A stretch of DNA of 15,824 bases from CAVSUR01 sp052143655 (GTDB lineage Bacteria; Actinomycetota; Actinomycetes; Streptosporangiales; Streptosporangiaceae), in the NCBI GenBank assembly GCA_052143655.1, contig JBKQSL010000473.1, positions 1 through 15,824 on the forward strand. The letters run 5' to 3'. Positions 6,951 to 13,481 of this stretch are shown one piece after another. Every line of letters begins with the position of its first letter. The stretch's first letter is position 1. The position numbers were made by a program, and so were the translations under genes. Below the pieces are notes generated by a model, which saw nothing but the letters and a program-made list of their open reading frames with translations, made no database searches and was not told where the DNA came from.

Positions 6951-7082
6951 ATGCTGATGCGCGCCGCCAGTCGCGGTGCCGGGGAGCCGGAGACGCCGTC
7001 GCTTGACCCGGTCCCGCAGGAACTGACCACCGAGATCGAGGCTCGCTGCACTGTGACCGGCGCATCCCTCACCGGGCTCTGA
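6951..7082 (+). CDS. Small uncertain ORF downstream of oligopeptidase B
   Basis: ATG at 6951 opens a 43-codon frame ending TGA at 7080-7082, with mostly G/C-ending codons (MLMRAASRGAGEPETPSLDP, later QELTTEIEARCTVTGASLTG). It has no recognisable domain and no good Shine-Dalgarno. It lies in the same frame as oligopeptidase B after that gene's stop. It could be a real micro-protein, a fossil fragment of a lost gene, or chance in GC-rich DNA. Confidence 0.2.
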   Translation: MLMRAASRGAGEPETPSLDPVPQELTTEIEARCTVTGASLTGL

Positions 7083-7086
7083 ACGA

Positions 7087-7115
7087 CGCCGCTGCGCGGC
7101 GCCGGATGAATTTTT
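7087..7115 (+). terminator. Hairpin plus T-run at the boundary before the transfer operon
   Basis: CGCCGC (7087-7092) and GCGGCG (7096-7101) form a perfect stem with a TGC loop. A five-T run lies at 7111-7115 after a 9-bp spacer. It sits between the oligopeptidase/small-ORF region and the conjugation operon, where a transcript end is expected. The spacer to the T-run is longer than in a classical intrinsic terminator. Confidence 0.45.
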
Positions 7116-7342
7116 GCGGCTAAATATGGTTTTTCGCGCCGTATGTGCCAGTCACTGTCACAGCAATGTCACACCGCCCGGCGTGACTGGGTACTGCCTG
7201 CGGAGCCCGGAAACAGGACGACGCGCCGGCTGCGGTCAATGATCGGCTGCCCGGTCCCTTTGGCGGAGAATGGTGCCCGAAACGGGCAAAGGTGCGCCGC
7301 AATTCCTTGCTGCGCGGGCGCAGGAAGGCGAGCGGAGGTGCG
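7116..7342 (+). promoter_or_regulatory. Structured non-coding region upstream of the conjugation operon
   Basis: No gene is supported here. The left part is unusually A/T-rich (7111-7135). Three direct GTCAC units (7151, 7157, 7169) follow, and CCAGTCAC (7148-7155) is the exact inverse of GTGACTGG (7193-7200). Nearer the gene, TGCCCG-AAA-CGGGCA (7274-7288) forms one hairpin. CCTTGCTGCGC (7305-7315) pairs with GCGCAGGAAGG (7318-7328) with one mismatch in a second hairpin, ending six bases before the Shine-Dalgarno GGAGG at 7334-7338. The operon promoter is presumably in this stretch, but no convincing -35/-10 pair could be picked. Confidence 0.4.
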
Positions 7343-8350
7343 ATGGTTCGCAGGGCGACCCTCGAACGCGGCGAGAGGCTAGCTCCGGACGACGAAGCCC
7401 CGCCCGGGTTGCTTGCTGCACCCGATCGCTCCGCTGCGCCCGCCAGGGCTGCCCCGCGGCTGCCGCGGCGGCGCTCGGGCGGCTCCGGCGGCCGCTGGCT
7501 CGTCTGGGTCGGCCGCGTCGTGGTCTGGGCGCTGCTGCTGCTGATCGGCTACCGCGGCGTGCTGGCCATCGTGACCGGGATTCCGCAGGCGGCGGCCAGC
7601 CCGCCCGCGCATGCCGCGGCGCCCGGCCGCGGGTTCCCCGTGTCGCTGGCCCAGGCCTATGCGCTCGGCTTCGGCGGCGTCTACCTCAGCTACAACCCGG
7701 CGGACGCCGCGGAGCGGGCCAGCGAACTGGCCCGTTACCTGCCGCCGGGTACCGACGCCCAGCTCGGCTGGAATGGCGCGGGCTCGCAGCGGCTGCAGTC
7801 CGAGCAGGTGGCCAGCGTGCGCGTGCAGAACGCCCACCAGGCCGTGATCACGCTGCTCGCTCAGGTCAGCGGCCGGCTGATCGAACTCGGCGTGCCGGTC
7901 TACGCCAGCGGCGGCGGCCTGGTCGTCTCCGGCGAGCCCGCGCTGCTGCCCGCCCCGGCGCGGGCCGCCATCCCGCAGAGCACCGCGGTCAGCACGGACC
8001 CGGCCGCGCAGACCGCCCTGCTGACGGTGCTGCCGTCGTTCTTCCAGGCCTACGCCAGCGGCGACCAGGCCACGCTGGCCCGGTTCCTCGCGCCGGGCGC
8101 GCACGTCACCGGCCTCGGCGGCACGGTCACCTTCGGCTCGATCTCCCAGATCACGGTGCCGCGCGGCGGCGGGACCCGGCAGATCACCGTGTCGGTCACC
8201 TGGCGGATGCCGCCGGGCACGAGCACCTCGCCGGTCGGCGCGGCCCGCGCCGACGTGCAGATGACCTACCAGCTCACCGTCGTGCGGCACGGCGGCATCT
8301 GGGACGTCGCCTCGATCGGCGCCGCCGCTGCACTGCCGGGGCCGCCATGA
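7343..8350 (+). CDS. TcpC/VirB8-like conjugal transfer protein
   Basis: This 335-residue bitopic membrane protein has an N-terminal cytoplasmic Arg/Pro/Ala-rich tail (1-51) and one transmembrane helix (about 53-78, WLVWVGRVVVWALLLLIGYR). The extracytoplasmic part appears to hold two NTF2-like domains, about 98-200 and 222-330, the layout of TcpC from Gram-positive conjugative elements (VirB8 counterpart). The second domain has SFFQAYASGDQATLARFLAP and ends TYQLTVVRHGGIWDVASIG, the usual last strands. TcpC forms oligomers that brace the transfer channel. The ATG at 7343 is chosen because GGAGG lies at 7334-7338; the frame is open upstream to GTG 7292 but that adds a basic extension without its own site. 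It is the first gene of the operon. The family call is good from topology and motifs; it has not been compared by alignment. Confidence 0.82.
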   Translation: MVRRATLERGERLAPDDEAPPGLLAAPDRSAAPARAAPRLPRRRSGGSGGRWLVWVGRVVVWALLLLIGYRGVLAIVTGIPQAAASPPAHAAAPGRGFPVSLAQAYALGFGGVYLSYNPADAAERASELARYLPPGTDAQLGWNGAGSQRLQSEQVASVRVQNAHQAVITLLAQVSGRLIELGVPVYASGGGLVVSGEPALLPAPARAAIPQSTAVSTDPAAQTALLTVLPSFFQAYASGDQATLARFLAPGAHVTGLGGTVTFGSISQITVPRGGGTRQITVSVTWRMPPGTSTSPVGAARADVQMTYQLTVVRHGGIWDVASIGAAAALPGPP

Positions 8351-8454
8351 CCCCGGCCGCCCGAGCACAGCCGCGCGAACACGGGCCGGGCGAGCGCACG
8401 AACCCGAAGACCCCGGCCCCCAGCCCCCCGGAGAACCGATGTCGTCGCTCGTGA
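8347..8454 (+). CDS. Possible 35-codon coupling ORF between tcpC-like and pilin-like genes
   Basis: The ATG at 8347 overlaps the stop of the TcpC-like gene (ATGA). A 35-codon Pro/Arg-rich frame (MTPAARAQPREHGPGERTNP and on) ends with TGA at 8452-8454, inside the first codons of the next gene at 8439. It resembles no known family. It may only carry ribosomes from one gene to the next, or be chance. Confidence 0.2.
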   Translation: MTPAARAQPREHGPGERTNPKTPAPSPPENRCRRS

Positions 8455-8705
8455 TCATCGCGGCATCCACCGCACATCCCCTCGCGCTCAGCACCTCCGG
8501 CCTCGTGACCTACCTGCAGGGCCTGTTCGGGCCGCTGTTCCTGGGGATCGTGGGGATCGTCGCCATCTTCTTCCTGTTCACCCGCGAGATCATCCGCTTC
8601 GTCCAGTTCCTCGTGCTGGCCGTCGCGATCGCCGTCGTGTTCTACACGCCGAGCATCGTGCAGACCATCGCTACCGGCATCGCCAACGCACTAGGCGTGC
8701 ACTAA
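8439..8705 (+). CDS. Small two-helix membrane protein in the VirB2/TcpD position
   Basis: This 88-residue protein is almost entirely two hydrophobic helices: about residues 26-47 (QGLFGPLFLGIVGIVAIFFL) and about 52-70 (IRFVQFLVLAVAIAVVFYT), joined by a short charged turn (TRE). An N-terminal hydrophobic stretch and a C-terminal tail IATGIANALGVH flank them. A short turn between two helices is the fold of VirB2/TrbC pilin-like subunits, and TcpD of clostridial conjugative plasmids is also a small membrane protein at this point in the operon. The start ATG at 8439 has GGAG nine bases upstream. The position between TcpC-like and TcpE-like genes supports a part in the transfer channel. Which of these proteins it truly corresponds to cannot be settled from so short a sequence. 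Confidence 0.7.
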   Translation: MSSLVIIAASTAHPLALSTSGLVTYLQGLFGPLFLGIVGIVAIFFLFTREIIRFVQFLVLAVAIAVVFYTPSIVQTIATGIANALGVH

Positions 8706-8765
8706 GCGGCACCAGGACCCGGCTCGGCAGACGGCTCGCGGCGCAGGCGGAAGGAGAGCAGCAGG

Positions 8766-10718
8766 GTGGATCTGCCCACCTATACCAACATCTGGCGGAT
8801 CGAAAAACGGCTGTACAAGCTGTATGACTTCCGGCTGCCCATGCCGCTGCCGGTCGGCCAGATAGCGGTATTCGCGGTCATCGCGGTGCCCTACGTGCTG
8901 GTGCTGAGCCTGGCCGGGCTGCCGTTCAGCCACACGCTGCTCTGGCTGTACGTGCTGCCGCCGGCCGTGCTCGCCTGGCTGGCCACCAGGCCGGTCATCG
9001 AGAACAAGCGGCTGCCCGAACTGCTGGTGTCCCAGGTCCGCTACCTCGCCGAGCCGCGTACCTGGTGCCGGCTGGCGACGCTGGCCGAACCGGACGAGAT
9101 CACGGTCACCTGCCGGGTCTGGCGCCGTGACCCGCCGGAACTGGTCCTCGCCGCCCGCCCGGCCCGGGCGGCCGCGGCCCGTGTGCCTGCCGCGCTGCCC
9201 GCTGGCCGCCCGGCCAGGCTCGCCATCCCGGCTCCCGTGACGCCCGCAGGCCAGGCCGCAGCGGCCCGGCTGATCGAGCCGGTGCCGGCGGCGGAGGCGG
9301 TGCCGGCGGCCGCGGAGCCGGTGCCGGGCTGGGCGCAGCGGGCCCGGATCTCGGCCGGCGCGAGCATGTTCAGCCGCCGCCGGCCTGGACCTGCCCGGGC
9401 CGCACCTGACCAGGCCAGGCCCGCCTGGCCGCCGCCAGTCACGACTGAGCCCGCCATTGCCGAGAAGGCCGTTCCTCAGCCTGCCGTTCCTCAGCCTGCC
9501 GTTCCCGAGATGGCAGCTCCCGAGATGGCAGCTCCCGAGATGGCAGCTCCCCAGCCCGTGCTCCCTGAGACTGCCGTTCCTGAGCCCGGCCCGGAGCCGG
9601 CCATCGCCAGGGCAGCCGAGGCCGGCCACGCGGTCGCCAGCGAGCCGGCCCGGCCGCAGGCCCTGCCCGTTCCCGCCCCGCCCGCGCCCCGGCCTGCCGC
9701 CGCGCCGCAGGGCGGGCCCAGCGTCACCGCCGCCGGGCCGGGCAGCACCCGGCCGCTGCGGGTCGTAGAACGCGCCCTGTCCGGACCGGCCGGGCAGCGA
9801 GCCGAAGGCTGGCACGAGCAGGTTGTCGTAGTCCCCGGCGGGCACCGGCCGGGACGGCCAGACCAGCAGCAGCGCGACCGGGCCCGGGCCCGGCAGGAAC
9901 TGCGCGGCTCGCACCGCGTCGTCGTGCTCGGCTGCACGGTCGGCGCCGGCCAGACGATCACCACGCTGATGACCGGCGAGGTCTTCGCCCGGCTGCGCGA
10001 CGACCCGGTGGCCGTGCTCGACCTCAACCCCGGATCCGGCTCGCTGGCCGAGCGGGCGGCCGTCACCCCGGCCCTGGAGCCGCCGCCGGCCCGGGCCAGC
10101 CGGCTGCCGGGGCGGGCGCCTGCGGGTGTCCCGCCGTCCCCGCTTGAGGTGCTGTCCGCCAGCGCGGCCGGCACCGGCGATGGCGTGGACGAGGAGCTGG
10201 GCACGATGTTCGAGCTGATCTCCGACCGCTACTGCGTGACCCTGGCCGACCCGTCCGCGGCGGCCGTGCCCCGGGTGCTGGGGCTGGCCGAGCAGCTGGT
10301 GCTGGTCGCGCCCGCCAGCGGGGCGGCGGGCAGCGCCCTGGCGATGACCATGGAATGGCTGGAAGCGCACGGCTACGCGGCGCTCGCCAGCGACGCCGTC
10401 ACCGTGCTGAACGGGGTCAGCCAGGCCACCATCAAGCAGGTCGAGTACGCCGAGACAGTGGCCCGCGGCCGCTGCCGGGCGATCGTCCGGGTGCCCTGGG
10501 ATGACGGGCTTAGCAACCGGGCCGACATCGGCCGCCGCGCCCCGGCCAGCCAGGGCGTCCTGGCCAGCCAGAGTGGCCTGGCCAGGCCGCGCGGTCCGGC
10601 GGCGCCGCGCCCGGGCACCCTGCTGCGGCCGGGGACGGTCGCCGCCTACACCGCGCTGGCGGGCCTGCTGGCCGTCGGCCTGGCGCAGGCCCCGCGGCGG
10701 CAGAAGGCACGGGCATGA
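8766..10718 (+). CDS. TcpE-family membrane protein fused to a MinD/ParA-like domain
   Basis: This 650-residue protein has three parts. Residues 1-120 match TcpE: YTNIWRIEKRLYKLYDFRLP, two transmembrane helices (about 31-50 and 55-74), then IENKRLPELLVSQVRYLAEP. Residues 121-385 are a Pro/Ala-rich linker with tandem repeats. Residues 386-610 resemble MinD-like ATPases: HRVVVLGCTVGAGQTITTLM, VAVLDLNPGSGSLAERA (Asp419) and LGLAEQLVLVAPAS. The P-loop GCTVGAGQT (389-397) has Gln where the catalytic Lys should be and lacks the second MinD lysine, so ATP hydrolysis is doubtful. A hydrophobic helix (about 625-640) and basic tail close the protein. The start GTG 8766 has AGGAG at 8752-8756. The stop overlaps the next ATG (ATGA), so it is coupled to the VirB4 gene. 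TcpE forms part of the inner-membrane channel; the role of the added domain is unknown. Confidence 0.78.
   Translation: MDLPTYTNIWRIEKRLYKLYDFRLPMPLPVGQIAVFAVIAVPYVLVLSLAGLPFSHTLLWLYVLPPAVLAWLATRPVIENKRLPELLVSQVRYLAEPRTWCRLATLAEPDEITVTCRVWRRDPPELVLAARPARAAAARVPAALPAGRPARLAIPAPVTPAGQAAAARLIEPVPAAEAVPAAAEPVPGWAQRARISAGASMFSRRRPGPARAAPDQARPAWPPPVTTEPAIAEKAVPQPAVPQPAVPEMAAPEMAAPEMAAPQPVLPETAVPEPGPEPAIARAAEAGHAVASEPARPQALPVPAPPAPRPAAAPQGGPSVTAAGPGSTRPLRVVERALSGPAGQRAEGWHEQVVVVPGGHRPGRPDQQQRDRARARQELRGSHRVVVLGCTVGAGQTITTLMTGEVFARLRDDPVAVLDLNPGSGSLAERAAVTPALEPPPARASRLPGRAPAGVPPSPLEVLSASAAGTGDGVDEELGTMFELISDRYCVTLADPSAAAVPRVLGLAEQLVLVAPASGAAGSALAMTMEWLEAHGYAALASDAVTVLNGVSQATIKQVEYAETVARGRCRAIVRVPWDDGLSNRADIGRRAPASQGVLASQSGLARPRGPAAPRPGTLLRPGTVAAYTALAGLLAVGLAQAPRRQKARA
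9471..9548 (+). repeat. 15-bp in-frame tandem repeats in the TcpE-MinD linker
   Basis: Two copies of gttcctcagcctgcc (9471-9500) are followed by three exact copies of cccgagatggcagct (9504-9548). They encode PQPAV and PEMAA pentapeptides in the Pro/Ala linker. The identical DNA copies suggest recent slippage and a linker of variable length. Confidence 0.85.
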
Positions 10719-13441
10719 GCGCGCGCACAGCCGGCCGCAGCCGGCTGTCGGTCCGGTACTTCGACGACCGCATCCTGCTGACCGAGACGCACGCCTGGGC
10801 GTACTACCGGGTCCCGACGGTGTCCTACGAGTTCCTGACCGCCGCCGAGCGCGAGGCGCTGGCCACCAACATCACGGTGGCGCTGGCCACCATCCGGATG
10901 ACCGACGCCGAGGTGCACCTGCGGATCGCGCACCGGTCCTATCCCGCGGCGGACTGGGCGACCGGGCTGGACGCCACCTCCGACGGCGGCCCCGGCTGGC
11001 TGGACTACCTGGACGAGGCCTACCGGCATGTCTGGGCCAAGGACTTCTGGACCAAGGAGGTCTACCTCGGCGTCCGGCTCGGCCAGCGGGGCGTGCGCGC
11101 GCAGCTGTCCGGCGGCGTGCTGAGCCAGTTCCTGTCCGCCTACCGGACCGGGGAGCAGGCACTGGGCCTGCAGGACGAGGCGGTCGGGGCCGGGGAGATC
11201 GCCCGGTGGAGCGAGCAGGCCGAACGGCTCGGCCGGGCCCTGTCCTCCGGCGCCCTGGCGGCCCGGCACGCGACCAGCGACGAGATCGCCTGGCTGTTCC
11301 GGCACCCGCTGACCGCCAGCATCGGCGACGACCCGCCGTCGGCGGTGCGCCGCCGCCGGTGGGGTGCCGGCGAGATCGAGGCCCTGCTGGAGGGCCAGGT
11401 GCACAACGGCCGCACGGTGCTGCGGCTGGAGCAGCCGGCGGGCGAGTCGTACGCGGCGTTCCTGTCGTTCTCCCGCTTCCCCGACGTCATGTACTTCCCC
11501 GACGGCGAGCCGTGGCTGCACTTCGCCGACGCGCTGCCGTTCCCGGTCGAGGCCAGCCTGCGGATGCGGCTGATCCCGCCCGCCCGGGCGAGCAAGGACG
11601 TCAGCCGCCGCCTGGCGCATGCCAGGGACATGGACGCGCACATCCGCGAGGCGGGCGCCGAGCTGCCGATCGCCCTGGCCGAGCAGATCGAGGCGGCCCG
11701 GCTGCTGGAGCACGGCATCACCAAGGAGCGGCTGCCGTTCGTCTACGGCTGGCACCGGCTGATGGTCAGCGCGCCCACCCGGGAGCTGTGCGTGCGCCGG
11801 GCCGAGGCGGTCATCGAGCACTACCGGGACGCCGGCATCGACGTGGTGAACTCCACCGGTGACCAGTTCTCGCTGCTGCGTGAGACGCTTCCGGGCGATC
11901 AGGTGCGGGTCAGCTCGTACCTGCAGCGCCAGCCGCTGTACACGATCGCGGGCGGGATGCCCACCGCGACCGTGGACCTCGGCGACCGGGTCGGCGACAG
12001 CGCGGGCTGGATCGGCCCCTACATCGGGGAGACCCTCGGCCGGGCGCGCTCGGTGGTGCACTTCGACCCGCTGGTGGCCGCCGCGCGCAACCGGCCCACC
12101 GCGGTCGCGATCACCGGCGAGCCGGGCGGCGGCAAGACCACGCTGGCATTGCTGCTGATCCTGCAGCTGGCGCTGCGCGGCGTCACGGTCGCGGTCATCG
12201 ACCCCAAGGGCGACGCGCAGTCGCTGGCCGAGTTGCTGCGCCGCCGCGGCCGTAAGGCCCGGGTGCTGCCGCTCGGCAGCGCGGCGGCGGGCCTGCTCGA
12301 CCCGTTCTCGTTCGGCGACGGCCTGGCCGAGCGGCGCACGATGGCAACCGAGACGCTCCGGCTGCTGCTGCCGAGGATGAGCGAGGAACGCGAGAGCGCG
12401 ATGATCCAGGCGGTCGGCGCTGTCGCCGGCCAGGACCAGCCGAGCCTCGGCAAGGTGGTCAGCTACCTGGAGCAGTCCGCTGATCCCGCGTCGGTCAACC
12501 TCGGTGCCGTGCTGCGGTCCATGTCGGAGATGCGGCTGGCCAAGCTGTGCTTCGCGCCGTCGGGCGGCGGCGGCATCGATGCGGCCGGGTGGACGACGGT
12601 GTTCACCCTCGCCGGGCTCACCCTGCCCGACGCGGCCGTCAAGCGCGACGACTTCTCCTACGAGCAGCGGCTGTCGGTGGCCCTGCTGTACCTGGTCTCG
12701 CAGTTCGCCAGGCGGCTGCTCAACGGGATGGACCGGCGGCTGCCCAAGGCGATCTTCCTGGACGAGGCCTGGGCGATCACCGCCACGCCGCAGGGCGCCA
12801 AGCTCATCCCCGAGGTCTCCCGGATGGGCCGGTCCCGCAACACGGCGCTGATCATGGTCTCGCAGAACGCCGGTGACCTGCTGAACGAGCAGGTCACCAA
12901 CTGCATCTCCAGCGTCTTCGCGTTCCGCTCGTCCGAGCGCGCCGAGGTCGCGCACGTGCTGTCGCTGCTCGGGCTGGACCCGTCCGACGAGCACAAGGCG
13001 GCACTGCGCGGCCTGGGCAACGGGGAGTGCATTTTCCGCGACCTGGACGGCCGGGCGGGCCGGATGGGCATCGACCTGATGTCCGACGAGGTGCGCCAGT
13101 GGCTGGACACCAACCCGACCCGGGCCCGTCCCGGCGACGTGCCGGTGCCCGGGCCGGGCAGCCAGGCAGGCGATGAGGAGTATCCAGACGACGACCCGTA
13201 CGCGCAGGCGGGCGCGTACGGACCGGACGGCCAGGACAGCGGCGGTGCCCGCGGCGCAGCGGGGACGGCCGCCGGCGGCACTGCCCTGGCCGGGACTGAT
13301 GCGCTGGCCGACCCGGACGGCGACGGCGCGCCGATCGGCCCAGGTGACCTGGACGGCGAAGCCGCCCCAGGTCGCGCCAGCACACGCCGCGGGCCGGGGG
13401 GCCGCGGCGAGACGGGTGACGGGCGGCTGCCCGCGCCATAG
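10715..13441 (+). CDS. VirB4/TcpF-like conjugation ATPase
   Basis: This 908-residue protein has the layout of VirB4/TraC-type ATPases that power type IV secretion. The N-terminal half (1-450) carries the membrane-proximal domain, starting SVRYFDDRILLTETHAWAYY. The C-terminal RecA-like domain has Walker A GEPGGGKTT (Gly468, Lys474), then VTVAVIDPKGDAQSLAELLR, and Walker B PKAIFLDEAWAI (Asp683, Glu684). SRNTALIMVSQNAGDLLNEQ (probable sensor glutamine) and FRDLDGRAGRMGIDL follow at the end of the fold. Both nucleotide motifs are intact. The last 110 residues are an acidic, Gly/Pro/Ala-rich tail, probably disordered. The ATG at 10715 overlaps the preceding stop as ATGA, indicating translational coupling with the TcpE fusion. 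It should act at the cytoplasmic face of the channel formed by its neighbours. A coupling protein (TcpA/FtsK-like) is a less likely reading, given the N-terminal domain and position. Confidence 0.87.
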   Translation: MSARTAGRSRLSVRYFDDRILLTETHAWAYYRVPTVSYEFLTAAEREALATNITVALATIRMTDAEVHLRIAHRSYPAADWATGLDATSDGGPGWLDYLDEAYRHVWAKDFWTKEVYLGVRLGQRGVRAQLSGGVLSQFLSAYRTGEQALGLQDEAVGAGEIARWSEQAERLGRALSSGALAARHATSDEIAWLFRHPLTASIGDDPPSAVRRRRWGAGEIEALLEGQVHNGRTVLRLEQPAGESYAAFLSFSRFPDVMYFPDGEPWLHFADALPFPVEASLRMRLIPPARASKDVSRRLAHARDMDAHIREAGAELPIALAEQIEAARLLEHGITKERLPFVYGWHRLMVSAPTRELCVRRAEAVIEHYRDAGIDVVNSTGDQFSLLRETLPGDQVRVSSYLQRQPLYTIAGGMPTATVDLGDRVGDSAGWIGPYIGETLGRARSVVHFDPLVAAARNRPTAVAITGEPGGGKTTLALLLILQLALRGVTVAVIDPKGDAQSLAELLRRRGRKARVLPLGSAAAGLLDPFSFGDGLAERRTMATETLRLLLPRMSEERESAMIQAVGAVAGQDQPSLGKVVSYLEQSADPASVNLGAVLRSMSEMRLAKLCFAPSGGGGIDAAGWTTVFTLAGLTLPDAAVKRDDFSYEQRLSVALLYLVSQFARRLLNGMDRRLPKAIFLDEAWAITATPQGAKLIPEVSRMGRSRNTALIMVSQNAGDLLNEQVTNCISSVFAFRSSERAEVAHVLSLLGLDPSDEHKAALRGLGNGECIFRDLDGRAGRMGIDLMSDEVRQWLDTNPTRARPGDVPVPGPGSQAGDEEYPDDDPYAQAGAYGPDGQDSGGARGAAGTAAGGTALAGTDALADPDGDGAPIGPGDLDGEAAPGRASTRRGPGGRGETGDGRLPAP

Positions 13442-13481
13442 CGGCGCACGTCAACACAAAACCATCAGGAGCCCCCCCGAG

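Noticed and set aside
6918..7342. tRNA gene, attachment site or integrase remnant at the boundary of the transfer operon
   Set aside because: No cloverleaf, CCA end or long direct repeat was found. Only short inverted repeats and hairpins are present.
7270..8454. 394-codon plus-strand frame over the TcpC-like gene
   Set aside because: Arg/Ala/Gly-rich shadow in the wrong frame. The frame starting at 7343 has the membrane helix, NTF2-like domains and a Shine-Dalgarno. Only its last 35 codons (8347-8454) are noted separately.
8691..10370. 559-codon open frame antisense to the TcpE-MinD gene
   Set aside because: Its apparent repeats are only the reverse of the 15-bp linker repeats. There is no start signal or domain.
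10646..12994. 782-codon open frame antisense to the VirB4-like gene
   Set aside because: The plus strand encodes Walker A and B motifs in a full-length ATPase. The antisense product is low-complexity and lacks any recognisable domain.
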